Under the pieces are notes generated by a model. That model saw nothing but the letters and a program-made list of their open reading frames with translations, made no database searches and was not told the origin of the DNA. From Mitsuaria chitosanitabida ATCC BAA-476 = NBRC 102408 (GTDB taxonomy: Bacteria; Pseudomonadota; Gammaproteobacteria; Burkholderiales; Burkholderiaceae_C), in NCBI RefSeq assembly GCF_001598255.1, contig NZ_BCYP01000017.1:62001-126000 (forward strand): DNA of 64,000 bases, given 5' to 3'. This document shows positions 1-7,547 of the stretch, piece by piece (position 1 is the stretch's first letter; each line of letters opens with the position of its first letter). The position numbers were made by a program, and so were the translations under genes.

Positions 1-336
1 GGCGACCGGCTGCGCGAGGAGGAGGACCGCGACCCTTTCACCGTCGAGCGCTCGCGCGACACGCTGGCCATGGCCTACGGGATGCTGGAGGGCAAGCTCG
101 CCGACCGCGCGTGGATGGCCGGCGCCGCCTTCAGCATGGCCGACTGCGCCGCGGCGCCTTCGCTGTTCTACGCGACGACGATCGTGCCCTTCACGGCGGA
201 GCATCCGCGCCTGGCGGCCTACTTCGTGCGCTTGATGCAGCGGCCCTCGGTCGCGCGCACGCTCGACGAGGCGCGGCCCTATTTCCAGTTCTATCCGTAT
301 CGCGAGGGGCTGCCCGCGCAGTTCCGCCCCGCCTGA
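1..336 (+). CDS. Glutathione S-transferase family protein, C-terminal part (5' end outside window)
   Basis: The reading frame is open from the first base of the window and ends with TGA at 334-336, so the N-terminal thioredoxin-like domain lies outside. The visible 111 residues are the all-helical GST C-terminal domain. The stretch 'GAAFSMADCAAAP' is the conserved N-capping-box region (S/T-x-x-D) of that domain and is followed by the helix 'HPRLAAYFVRLMQRPSV', typical of soluble bacterial GSTs. It would conjugate or reduce substrates with glutathione in the cytoplasm; the substrate cannot be told. It converges on the M48 peptidase gene that ends at 412. Confidence 0.8.
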   Translation, partial: GDRLREEEDRDPFTVERSRDTLAMAYGMLEGKLADRAWMAGAAFSMADCAAAPSLFYATTIVPFTAEHPRLAAYFVRLMQRPSVARTLDEARPYFQFYPYREGLPAQFRPA

Positions 337-411
337 GTCACCTGCGCGCATGGGCCGGCTTCCGCCGCCCCGACGCCGCGACCTGTGAACGTCGCGCGGG
401 CAGGGCGTCGC

Positions 412-2301
412 TCAGAGCAGCGCCAGCCCCGTCTTGACGACCCGCTTGCTCAGCGCGGCGTAGGGCGCGCCGTCGGTGCAGAAATGACCGGGCAGCGGCC
501 AGTCGAGCCTCACCGCCGCCTGGATGATCTCGCCTTCCTTGTCGCGCATGCGGGTCCAGCGGTCGCCGCGCAGCACCATCACATAGACCTCCGCATCGGG
601 GTCCGCCGGAATCACGCGACGCGCGATCCAGCACTGGCTGACGCTCGGCTTCACCTGCGCGAGCAGCTCCCGCATGCGCGCCAGGGTCTGCGCCGGCAGG
701 TCCACGGGGCGGACCTCGCTGTCGGCCGCGAGCACGCCGAGCTGCTGCTCGCGCGTCGCTTCCCAGTCCGCGCGCCGGTTCCAGCGATCGGCGTAGTCCT
801 TGGCGCGAGGGTCCTGACGGCTCGAGAGGAAGGCGAAGGCGCGTTCGCAGCCGGCGCGCACCGCGTCGGCGTCCAGCGCCATCGCGCGCTCCAGCAGCGG
901 CAAGCCGGTCTCGTCGTCCTTGTCCAGGCGCTGCGAGCCCTCGAGGAACAGCCCGTGGGCGTGGTCGGGGTGGCGGGCGTTGAAGTCGATCAACGCGGGC
1001 AGGTGGTCCTCGTCCGGCTGCAGCTGCAGGGTCAGATGCAGCAGCTCGGCGTCCTCGTCGGCGCCGCGCTCCGGCATCGCCTGAATCGCGGCGACGCGCT
1101 CGCGCTTCTGCGACCAGTGCTGGAACTGCTCGCGCCAGTTGTCCGAGACCAGCGAGCACCAGCGCTCCTGGAAGGCGCGCCGATGGCCGACCGCCGACTC
1201 GCCCAGCCAGGCTTGCGCCGCCGATTGCCGCGTCAGCGCGTCTGGCGCCAGCGCCATGCCGGCCTCGTCGACGCCCAGCGCGGCCAGACGCTGCTTCAGC
1301 GAGGGATGCGTGTCGGCGGCATGCGGCGCGCGGCGCAACGCGGCGTCCAGGTCCTTCTGCACCAGCTCCCGGGGCGGCGGCACCAGGGCCGTGCGCGCCC
1401 ACTGCTCCGCGAGGTCGCGCGGCGGCACGTCGCTGGAGCGGGTGGTCTTGATCGTCGCCTCCATGAAGCGTTCGTAGGCGCCGCCGCTGACGTTCACCCG
1501 CTTGAGCGCCGACACCGCCGCGGCCGTGCCGACCAGCTCGGCGGAGGCGGCGTCGGCCTGGTACTCGTTGGCGCGCGCCAGCACGAAGGTGTAGGCGTTG
1601 AAGTAGGCCGCGAAGGCGTCGACCGGCTTGCGCAGCTGGCGACCGGTCCAGCCGCGCCATTGCTCGGTGATGGCCTGGATGTTTCCCCACGACAGCCGCA
1701 TGCGGTAGATGTAGGCCGCGAAGCGGCTGTGCGAGCCGGCCAGGTGGCCGTACTCATGCGCCACGACCGCCAGCGCCTCCTCGGCGCTCATCGACTCGAG
1801 CAGCGGCAGGCCCAGCAGCAGGTAGTTGCGCGGGAAGCCGAACAGTCCGAACAGCGGGCGCTGCACCACGGCGGCGTTCATGTCCTCGACCAGCAGCACC
1901 TGGTGGAAGCGGGGGCCGCGCATGCGGCGGCGCATCTCGTCCAGCGCGTCGAAGAGGGCGGGCGCGTCGGCGCGGGTCAGCGGCGTGCCGGTGGGCGCGG
2001 GCAGGCGCTTGAACAGCGCCGACAGCGAGGACTTCACCAGGAACCACAGCGGGATGGCGAGCAGCACCAGCAGCTTGCCCAGCTTGAGCAGCACCACGAT
2101 GGCGCCCACGCCGCTGGTCAGCAGGAACAGCGCCAGCCCCGCCAGCGCGATCAGGCCCAGCCCGGCGAAGGACATCAGCACCGCGATCAGGCCGAAGCCC
2201 ACCAGGGCCAGCAGCCCCACCTTGAGCTTGTAGGCGGTCGGCGCCGACAGGCTCTCCTGCTCGAGCCGCGCCACGATGCGCTCGAAATCGGCCATCTGCA
2301 T
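412..2301 (-). CDS. M48 family membrane zinc metallopeptidase
   Basis: This 629-residue protein has a hydrophobic N-terminal block (about residues 28-90, two or three membrane segments). A peptidase domain follows with the zinc motif HEYGH at about 182-186 and a third ligand in 'NEYQAD' near residue 246, the gluzincin arrangement of the M48 (HtpX/Ste24-like) family. The long C-terminal half (about 330-629) is not typical of HtpX and probably folds as a repeat or accessory domain. It should degrade or process membrane or envelope proteins. The start at 2301 is preceded by a strong GAGGGAGGA Shine-Dalgarno; the frame is open further upstream through a repeat tract, but that extension reads as low-complexity SQSANQ peptide and is rejected. 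Confidence 0.85.
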   Translation of the reverse strand: MQMADFERIVARLEQESLSAPTAYKLKVGLLALVGFGLIAVLMSFAGLGLIALAGLALFLLTSGVGAIVVLLKLGKLLVLLAIPLWFLVKSSLSALFKRLPAPTGTPLTRADAPALFDALDEMRRRMRGPRFHQVLLVEDMNAAVVQRPLFGLFGFPRNYLLLGLPLLESMSAEEALAVVAHEYGHLAGSHSRFAAYIYRMRLSWGNIQAITEQWRGWTGRQLRKPVDAFAAYFNAYTFVLARANEYQADAASAELVGTAAAVSALKRVNVSGGAYERFMEATIKTTRSSDVPPRDLAEQWARTALVPPPRELVQKDLDAALRRAPHAADTHPSLKQRLAALGVDEAGMALAPDALTRQSAAQAWLGESAVGHRRAFQERWCSLVSDNWREQFQHWSQKRERVAAIQAMPERGADEDAELLHLTLQLQPDEDHLPALIDFNARHPDHAHGLFLEGSQRLDKDDETGLPLLERAMALDADAVRAGCERAFAFLSSRQDPRAKDYADRWNRRADWEATREQQLGVLAADSEVRPVDLPAQTLARMRELLAQVKPSVSQCWIARRVIPADPDAEVYVMVLRGDRWTRMRDKEGEIIQAAVRLDWPLPGHFCTDGAPYAALSKRVVKTGLALL

Positions 2302-2435
2302 CGCGTGTTCCTCCCTCGGATTCCGGATCTTTTGTGAGGGCGGATTCTCCGCGCTCCGCCGTCGTCCGCGCCTGGGGTTCACGCGCAGGCGGGCGGAGAG
2401 CACGCTCGGACCTGGATGGTTGGATGGCTGGCTGG

Positions 2436-2482
2436 TTGGCTGATTGGCTGATTGGCTGATTGGCTGATTGGCTGATTGGCTG
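2436..2482. repeat. 8-bp tandem repeat (TTGGCTGA), 5.9 copies
   Basis: Five perfect TTGGCTGA units run from 2436 to 2475, followed by a sixth unit missing only its last base. Degenerate TGGATGG/TGGCTGG copies flank it on the left. It lies in the 269-bp gap between the M48 peptidase start (2301) and the ABC ATPase stop (2571), in the presumed upstream region of the peptidase gene. A tract of this unit length can change copy number by slippage, which could alter promoter spacing; that consequence is inference. Confidence 0.9.
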
Positions 2483-2500
2483 GCTGGGTGGCCTGGCCTG

Positions 2501-2520
2501 GGCAGGGCAGGGCAGGGCAG
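2501..2520. repeat. 5-bp tandem repeat (GGCAG), 4 copies
   Basis: Four contiguous GGCAG units directly follow the 8-bp repeat tract in the same intergenic gap. Together the two tracts make about 90 bp of low-complexity DNA upstream of the M48 peptidase gene. Confidence 0.85.
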
Positions 2521-2570
2521 GGCCAGGCCTGCTCGACCGTGCCGTGCGGCACGACGGCGCGGGAGCGGAG

Positions 2571-3701
2571 CTACTCCGCGAGCCAGCGCAGCGAGGGCTC
2601 GGGGATGGCCACCGGCACGACGGTGCCCGGCTCGACCTCGGCGTCCTCGTGGCGGCGCCACAGCGTCAAGGTCTGCCCCCCGGGGCCCGCGAGTTCCCAG
2701 GCCACGCGTTGCTGACCGGGGTAGCTGGCCTTGAGCGTCGCGTCGAAGCGCAATGCACCGGCGGAGATCGTTCCCGAGTCCGATTCCGGAACCGAGAGTC
2801 CGGTCGAATGGGCGACCGAGCGGGTGGCCGGGCCGATGGGGGACTCGTCCGCCACGACGAGTGACTCGATCGGCGCGATCCAGTGGCCCGCGTCGCGGCG
2901 CCAGGCGCCGTCGAGCGCCGTCGCATCGAGCCGGTTGAACATGCCGAGGAAGTCGGCGACGCGGCGATTCGCCGGCGCGCGGCGCAGCTCGCGCGGCGAG
3001 GCGCATTGCGCGATGACGCCGTCGAACATGACCGCCACGCGGTCGGCCAGCTCGAAGGCTTCCTCGCGGTCGTGGGTGACGATCACGCAGCTCTGGCCGA
3101 GCTCGCGTTGCAGCTGGCGGAACTGGCGCCGCAGCGGGAGACGGAAGTGCTCGTCCAGCGCGGAGAAGGGCTCGTCCATCAGCAGCAGGGTCGGGCGGGT
3201 CGCCAGCGCGCGCGCGAGCGCCACGCGCTGCCGCTGCCCGCCGGACAGCGCCTGCGGCAGCCGGTCCGCCTGCGCCTTCAGATCGATGAGCGCGAGCAGC
3301 TCGTCGGCGCGCTCATCCGCCTTGGCGGGCTCCTCGCCGCGCGCGAGGGGGCCGAAGCGGATGTTCTCGCGCACCGACAGGTTGGGGAACAGCGCGTAGT
3401 GCTGGAAGACCATGCCGATGTCGCGTTGCCGCGCGGGCAGGGCGCTCACGTCCTGGCCGCTCAGCGCGATGCGGCCGGCGTCCAGCGTCTGCAGCCCCGC
3501 GATCGAGCGCAGCAGCGTCGTCTTGCCGCAGCCCGACGCGCCGAGCAGCGCCACCACCTCGCCGCGGGCGAGGGTGAGGTCGATGTCGCGCAGCACGGGG
3601 CGGCCGCCCAGCGCGAGACGCGCGCCCTGCACGGAGAGTTGAGGCTGCGCGGGCGCGGCAGTCGATTCGGAGGCGGGGGCGGGGGCGGGAGTCGAGGTCA
3701 T
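2571..3701 (-). CDS. ABC transporter ATP-binding protein (PotA/FbpC-like), organophosphate operon
   Basis: This 376-residue cytoplasmic ATPase energises the importer formed with the two permeases upstream. Visible motifs are Walker A GASGCGKT (about 54-61), the Q-loop (Q100), signature LSGGQRQR (about 152-159), Walker B LLLMDEP (172-178) and the H-loop VTHD (H210). The C-terminal ~120 residues form the extra regulatory/OB-like domain of the spermidine/iron/thiamine-type (CUT1-like) ATPases. It is the last gene of the seven-gene minus-strand operon starting at 11069. The gap to the upstream permease is 12 bp. Transport substrate is inferred from neighbours (organophosphate), not from this sequence. 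Confidence 0.88.
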   Translation of the reverse strand: MTSTPAPAPASESTAAPAQPQLSVQGARLALGGRPVLRDIDLTLARGEVVALLGASGCGKTTLLRSIAGLQTLDAGRIALSGQDVSALPARQRDIGMVFQHYALFPNLSVRENIRFGPLARGEEPAKADERADELLALIDLKAQADRLPQALSGGQRQRVALARALATRPTLLLMDEPFSALDEHFRLPLRRQFRQLQRELGQSCVIVTHDREEAFELADRVAVMFDGVIAQCASPRELRRAPANRRVADFLGMFNRLDATALDGAWRRDAGHWIAPIESLVVADESPIGPATRSVAHSTGLSVPESDSGTISAGALRFDATLKASYPGQQRVAWELAGPGGQTLTLWRRHEDAEVEPGTVVPVAIPEPSLRWLAE

Positions 3702-3713
3702 CGTCGGATCGGA

Positions 3714-4670
3714 TCAATGCGAGGACGCGGTCCAGCGCCGCGTGAGGCGTGCCGCCAGCGCGACGATCGCGCCGACGCCGGCGAAGGCGAGCACCATCAG
3801 CGCCGCGGCCTGGTGGCCGTTGACGTTGCGCAGGCTGTTCATCAGCGGCTGGAGCAGCTCCATCTGGCCGCCCAGCAGCAGGTTGGCGATCGCGAACTCC
3901 ATCGCCGCCGTCACCCACGCGAGCAGGAAGGCGGCCAGCAGCGCGGGCGCGAGCATCGGCAGCAGCACGCGGCGCAGCGTGTGGCCGTCGCTGGCGCCCA
4001 GGGTGCGGCCGGCCTCGATCAGCGCGGCCGCGTTGAGCTGCGCCAGCGCGGCCAGCAGCGTCTTGTGGATGAGCGGGAACAGCGTCGGCGCGACCACCGC
4101 GACATAGACCAGCGGCAAGGGCAGCCAGCCGCCCCAGCGGCCGACGAAGAGCTCCAGGGCGCTGATCGCGATCACGACGGGCGCGATCGCGAAGGGCAGC
4201 AGCGAGAGCAGGTCCAGCATGCGGCGCAGCCGGCGCGCCGAGGCGCCGTCGTCCAGCTGCAGCGCGAGCGCCGCCGGAATGGTGGCGAGCCCGCCGCAGA
4301 CCAGCGCCAGCACGGCGCTCGCCAAGGCGAGCAGCACCGTGCGCAGCACCGCGCCCTGCACACGCGGATCGAGCACCGCTTCGCCGATCCACCGCAGCGT
4401 CGGCCCTTCGGGCCACCAGTGGCGATCCCAACGCTCGGTGAGACCGTAGAGCAGCAGCGCCGCCATCGGCACCAGTACCGCGACCAGCAGTACGACCAAC
4501 GCCAACGAGGAGATGAGCGCACGCCCCCGTCTCCCGCTCGCGACGGCAGGCCCTGCCCCCGCTTGCCCGCTGCCGGGGGCAGGCCCTGGACTCCCTCTCC
4601 CGCTTGCGGGAGAGGGCAGGGGAGAGGGTCTTCGGGCTCCCGCGACGGCCTCCACACGCTTCCCGCTCAC
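3714..4670 (-). CDS. ABC transporter permease 2 with repeat-derived N-terminal extension
   Basis: Inner-membrane permease of about 318 residues with several hydrophobic segments and the EAA loop 'EAGRTLGASDGHTLRRVLLP' that docks on the ATPase. The start is a GTG at 4670 that overlaps the TGA of permease 1 as GTGA, the same coupling style as the rest of the operon. The first ~45 residues are unusual: a Pro/Gly/Ala/Ser low-complexity stretch encoded by two palindromic sequences (4552-4583 and 4593-4616), one of which recurs at 60513. The first membrane helix begins only after this stretch ('LISSLALVVLLVAVLV'). I see no better start between the repeat and the first helix, so the insertion seems to be tolerated in frame. 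Confidence 0.85.
   Translation of the reverse strand: MSGKRVEAVAGARRPSPLPSPASGRGSPGPAPGSGQAGAGPAVASGRRGRALISSLALVVLLVAVLVPMAALLLYGLTERWDRHWWPEGPTLRWIGEAVLDPRVQGAVLRTVLLALASAVLALVCGGLATIPAALALQLDDGASARRLRRMLDLLSLLPFAIAPVVIAISALELFVGRWGGWLPLPLVYVAVVAPTLFPLIHKTLLAALAQLNAAALIEAGRTLGASDGHTLRRVLLPMLAPALLAAFLLAWVTAAMEFAIANLLLGGQMELLQPLMNSLRNVNGHQAAALMVLAFAGVGAIVALAARLTRRWTASSH
4552..4583. repeat. Inverted repeat (CCTGCCCCC/GGGGGCAGG) inside permease gene
   Basis: Arms at 4552-4560 and 4575-4583 are perfect reverse complements around a 14-base loop. The element lies inside the N-terminal coding region of permease 2, next to the dispersed palindrome at 4590-4633. Confidence 0.7.
4590..4633. repeat. 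Dispersed 44-bp palindromic repeat, copy 1 (intragenic)
   Basis: The core is a perfect hairpin with arms CCCTCTCCCGC (4593-4603) and GCGGGAGAGGG (4606-4616) around a TT loop, followed by CAGGGGAGAGGGTCTTC. The 44 bases match 60513-60556 with a single difference. CCCTCTCCC...GGGAGAGGG elements are widespread intergenic repeats in high-GC proteobacteria; here the copy lies inside the 5' coding region of permease 2. Confidence 0.88.
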
Positions 4671-5500
4671 GCCCGCCCCTCCCTCAGCCGCGCCGCCAAC
4701 CAGCGCGTGAATCCGATCACCACGACCAGCATCCCGAACAGGATCAGCGCCAGCAGCGCCGACAACTCCGGCTGCGCGAAGATGTCGCCGCTGACCAGCG
4801 CGGCGATGCGCACGGCGAGCACATGCGCCGCGGTGCCGTTCAACGCGAAGGGCGTCGCGAAGGCCGCGGCGGCGTTGGCGAAGAGCAGGCCGAAGGTCTC
4901 GACCAGGCTGGGCAGCATCAGCGGCAGGCCGACGCGACGCCAGTACAGCACCGGTCCGGCGCCCAGCGTGGCCGCCGCGTCCTGCAGCGAGCCGTCGAGC
5001 ATCTTCACCGGCGCGATCAACAGCAGCACCGCGAGCGGCGCCTGGAAGCACACATAGGCGAGCAGCAGGCCGCCGAGTCCTTGCAGGTCGATCCACGGCG
5101 TCAGCCCGGCCGCCTGCATCGCCACGGTGATCACCCCCTGCGCGCCGAAGAGCAGCAGCAGCGCCACCGCCAGCGGCACGCCGGAGAAGTTGGCGCCCAG
5201 ACTCGCCAGCAGCGTCACCGGCCGCTCCAGCCGCGGCAGGCGCGCGAGCGCGATCGCCGCGCCCAGGCCGATGGCCAGCCCGATCAGCGCCGACAGCGCG
5301 CCCAGCCACAGGGTGTTCCAGGCGGCCTCGAAGTAGTAGCTGTCCGCCGTCAGGTCCGCGATCGCGCAGCCGTCGCCGTGAGCGACGCACTCGCCCAGGA
5401 TCGCGACCGCGCGCCAGCCGAAGGGCAGCAGCAGCGCGGCCGATGTCAGCCCCAGCAGCGGCCACGCCAGCCGCCAGGCGGTCCTCGCGCTCAGGGTCAT
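4667..5500 (-). CDS. ABC transporter permease 1, organophosphate operon
   Basis: A 277-residue inner-membrane permease starting 'MTLSARTAWRLAWPLLG'. It has about six hydrophobic segments and an EAA-type loop 'DAAATLGAGPVLYWRRVGLP', as in the MetI-like fold of PotB/FbpB-type permeases. Its ATG (5498-5500) overlaps the TGA of the upstream hydrolase gene (ATGA), and its own TGA overlaps the GTG of permease 2 (GTGA). It should form the heterodimeric channel with permease 2 and pass the ligand delivered by the solute-binding protein encoded at 6465-7547. Confidence 0.88.
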   Translation of the reverse strand: MTLSARTAWRLAWPLLGLTSAALLLPFGWRAVAILGECVAHGDGCAIADLTADSYYFEAAWNTLWLGALSALIGLAIGLGAAIALARLPRLERPVTLLASLGANFSGVPLAVALLLLFGAQGVITVAMQAAGLTPWIDLQGLGGLLLAYVCFQAPLAVLLLIAPVKMLDGSLQDAAATLGAGPVLYWRRVGLPLMLPSLVETFGLLFANAAAAFATPFALNGTAAHVLAVRIAALVSGDIFAQPELSALLALILFGMLVVVIGFTRWLAARLREGRA

Positions 5501-6468
5501 GCGAGCGTGCCTTGGCCGTTCACGTCCGCGCGTGCGTCGGCGCGGGGCGTGGCGACGGCGTCCGGACGCGGCTCGTGGCGCACATCGATGCCCAGCCGCT
5601 CCAGCACCCAGCCGGCGATGCCGGTCTGCCGATCGGGCAGCGTCAGGCTGACCGCGCCGTCGTGCGGCGCCCAGATCAGCGGCACCTCGCGCTCGATCGG
5701 CAGCGGGCCGCCGTGCATGCGATCGGCGTTCATGCCGTGATCGCTGGTCAACAGCAGGTCGAAACCGTCGGCATGCCAGCGCGGCAGCAACTGCGCCAGC
5801 AGCATGTCCAGCTTGCGCGCGCTCATCGCGTACTGCGTCGATTCGCCGCCGTGCACGTGGCCCGCGTGGTCCGGTCCCATCGGATGGATGAACAGCAGCG
5901 CCGGACCGCTGGTGGCGAGCACCGCGCGGCGCAGCGATTCGGCGTCGGCCAGCAGGTGGCTGTCGGGGTAGTCGTCCTCCCAGTACCAGCGCGCGGCGGC
6001 GATGCCCAGTCCCGGCAGCGTCTGGTCGCGATGCCGCAGCGGATCGAAGACCTGGCCCGCGAGCAGCTCGTAGAACCAGTGGTAGGCCGCGATGGCCGCC
6101 GGCACGCCGCGTCCCTGCAGGCGCTGGAACAGGTGGCGCTCCAGGCGCTCGCCCGCCTGGCCGTTGCCCAGGATGCCGTGCCGCAGCGGCGTCTCGCCGT
6201 TGATCACCGTGGCGTAGAGCGGGCGCGACAGGCTGGGCAGCTCGCAGCGCAGCGACCGCCACTGCGCGCGGCCGGCCTCGTTCAGCGCCTGCAGATAGCC
6301 CATGTAGTCGCGGGCCGTGTCGGCGCGCAGGCCGTCGGCCAGCAGCACCACGAGCTTGCGCGGCCCCGTGCCGACCGCGGGGGCGCCGGTCGCCGGGGAC
6401 GTCGCGTTCGCAAGGCCGGACGTCGTGCCCGTCGGGAGGCCGGGCCCGCCGTTCGTCGGACCACTCAT
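5497..6468 (-). CDS. Alkaline-phosphatase-superfamily hydrolase (NPP/phosphonoacetate-hydrolase-like), probably cytoplasmic
   Basis: This 323-residue enzyme carries the metal-binding signatures of the alkaline phosphatase superfamily: 'LLADGLRAD' (D45), 'SRPLYATVINGETPLRHGI' (about 81-99; nucleophile probably a Ser or Thr there), 'GPDHAGHVHG' (D199, H203) and 'TSDHGM' (about 240-245) with H251. These match nucleotide pyrophosphatase/phosphodiesterase-like and phosphonoacetate-hydrolase-like enzymes. The N-terminus is Gly/Ser/Thr-rich with no signal peptide or membrane helix, so it likely acts in the cytoplasm on the imported substrate. It sits between the solute-binding protein and permease genes with ATGA overlaps on both sides, tying it to the transporter's cargo. 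The exact bond cleaved (phosphomonoester, diester or C-P) is unresolved. Confidence 0.8.
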   Translation of the reverse strand: MSGPTNGGPGLPTGTTSGLANATSPATGAPAVGTGPRKLVVLLADGLRADTARDYMGYLQALNEAGRAQWRSLRCELPSLSRPLYATVINGETPLRHGILGNGQAGERLERHLFQRLQGRGVPAAIAAYHWFYELLAGQVFDPLRHRDQTLPGLGIAAARWYWEDDYPDSHLLADAESLRRAVLATSGPALLFIHPMGPDHAGHVHGGESTQYAMSARKLDMLLAQLLPRWHADGFDLLLTSDHGMNADRMHGGPLPIEREVPLIWAPHDGAVSLTLPDRQTGIAGWVLERLGIDVRHEPRPDAVATPRADARADVNGQGTLA

Positions 6469-7547
6469 CGCGCCGCCCCCAGCACCTCGCGCTGCCAGGC
6501 GCGCGGCAGCTTCTTCACTTCCTCGGTCCACACGGCGGGCTTGAGCGCGCGCGCCTTCGCGTACTGCGCCTCGGGCACGAGCAGGTCCTTGAGGTCCGGC
6601 GGGAGCGTGAGCTGCGCGATGCGGATCGGACGCGCATGACCGCGCGCCAGATGCATCTGGCCGGCGTCGCTGAAGATGTACTCGCGCGCCAGCATCGCGG
6701 CATTCGGATGCGGCGCCCAGCGGTTGATGATCGTCGAGTAGCCGCTCGTCACCGAGCCGTCCGACGGGATCAGCACCTCGTAGTCCGCCGCGTTGGGCAG
6801 CTTGGCCCGGTAGGACAGCGCATTGAAGTCCCACAGCAGGAAGACGTCGGCCTCGGCCCGCTCCATCAGCGCCGGGCTGGCGTTGACCGCCACCAGGCGC
6901 TTGTCCTTGGCCAGTCTGGCGAAGGCCTCGAGCGCGGGCTGCAGGCGCGTCTCATCGCCCCCCAGCGCGACCGCCGCCGCCAGCACCGCCGCGTTGGACT
7001 GCGCGGCGCGGCCGACCTCGCCGATCAGCACGCGGGCCTTGGACGCGAACAGCGCCTGCCAGCTGCGCGGCACCTGCGGCAGCCGCTTGCGGTTGACCGC
7101 GAAGGCGATGGTGCCGGTGTAGGCCAGCGCCCAATGGCCCTCGGGATCCTTGGCCCAGTCGGGCACCTGCGCCCAGGTCGTCGGCTTGTAGGGCTGCGCG
7201 ATGCCGCGCGCCTTCGCGATCGCGCCGAACTCGAAGCCCACGTCGCCGATGTCGGCGCTGGCGTTGGCCTTCTCCGCCTCGATCTTGGCGATCTCCTCGG
7301 CGCTGCTCATGTCGGTGTCGACGTGGGTCAGACCGTAGAGCCGCTGCAGGTCGGCCCAGGTCGCGCGCCAGTTGGCCCAGTCGTCGGGCATGCCCAGGCT
7401 GGCGATGCGGCCTTCCTTGCGGGCGGCCGTCATCAGCGCGGACAGGGCCGGCGTGGCCGGCATGCCGCCCTGCGCGAGCGCGGGCCAGGCCAGGGGTCCG
7501 CAGAGGGCGGGCAGGGTGTGGAGCAGCGTGCGTCGGGACAGCGTCAT
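6465..7547 (-). CDS. ABC transporter periplasmic solute-binding protein (family 1)
   Basis: A 360-residue protein with an N-terminal signal 'MTLSRRTLLHTLPALCG' ending near 'WPALAQ' (about residue 26). The double arginine suggests Tat or a Tat-like Sec signal. The mature part has the layout of family 1 extracellular solute-binding proteins (PotD/AfuA/2-aminoethylphosphonate-binding type), including 'YTGTIAFAVNRKRLPQVPRSW' and 'LPNAADYEVLIPSDGSVTSG'. It should deliver ligand to permeases 1 and 2. Its ATG overlaps the TGA of the PhoD-like gene and its TGA overlaps the ATG of the hydrolase gene. Confidence 0.85.
   Translation of the reverse strand: MTLSRRTLLHTLPALCGPLAWPALAQGGMPATPALSALMTAARKEGRIASLGMPDDWANWRATWADLQRLYGLTHVDTDMSSAEEIAKIEAEKANASADIGDVGFEFGAIAKARGIAQPYKPTTWAQVPDWAKDPEGHWALAYTGTIAFAVNRKRLPQVPRSWQALFASKARVLIGEVGRAAQSNAAVLAAAVALGGDETRLQPALEAFARLAKDKRLVAVNASPALMERAEADVFLLWDFNALSYRAKLPNAADYEVLIPSDGSVTSGYSTIINRWAPHPNAAMLAREYIFSDAGQMHLARGHARPIRIAQLTLPPDLKDLLVPEAQYAKARALKPAVWTEEVKKLPRAWQREVLGAAR

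Noticed and set aside
385-2337. Long plus-strand open frame opposite the M48 peptidase gene
   Set aside because: It is a GC-rich antisense frame with Arg/Gln/His-heavy composition, no start signal, and no domain pattern; the minus-strand protein has clear zinc motifs.
2436-2520. Possible CRISPR-like array
   Set aside because: Contiguous 8- and 5-bp units without spacers or cas genes; same for 47711-47750 and 60458-60487.
2302-3006. N-terminal extension of the M48 peptidase through the repeat tract
   Set aside because: Reads as low-complexity SQSANQ repeats from the microsatellite; the ATG at 2301 has a strong Shine-Dalgarno and starts the real protein.
2883-5057. Plus-strand open frame of over 700 codons opposite the ABC transporter genes
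   Set aside because: Arg/Gln/Ala composition typical of shadow frames; it spans three well-supported minus-strand genes.
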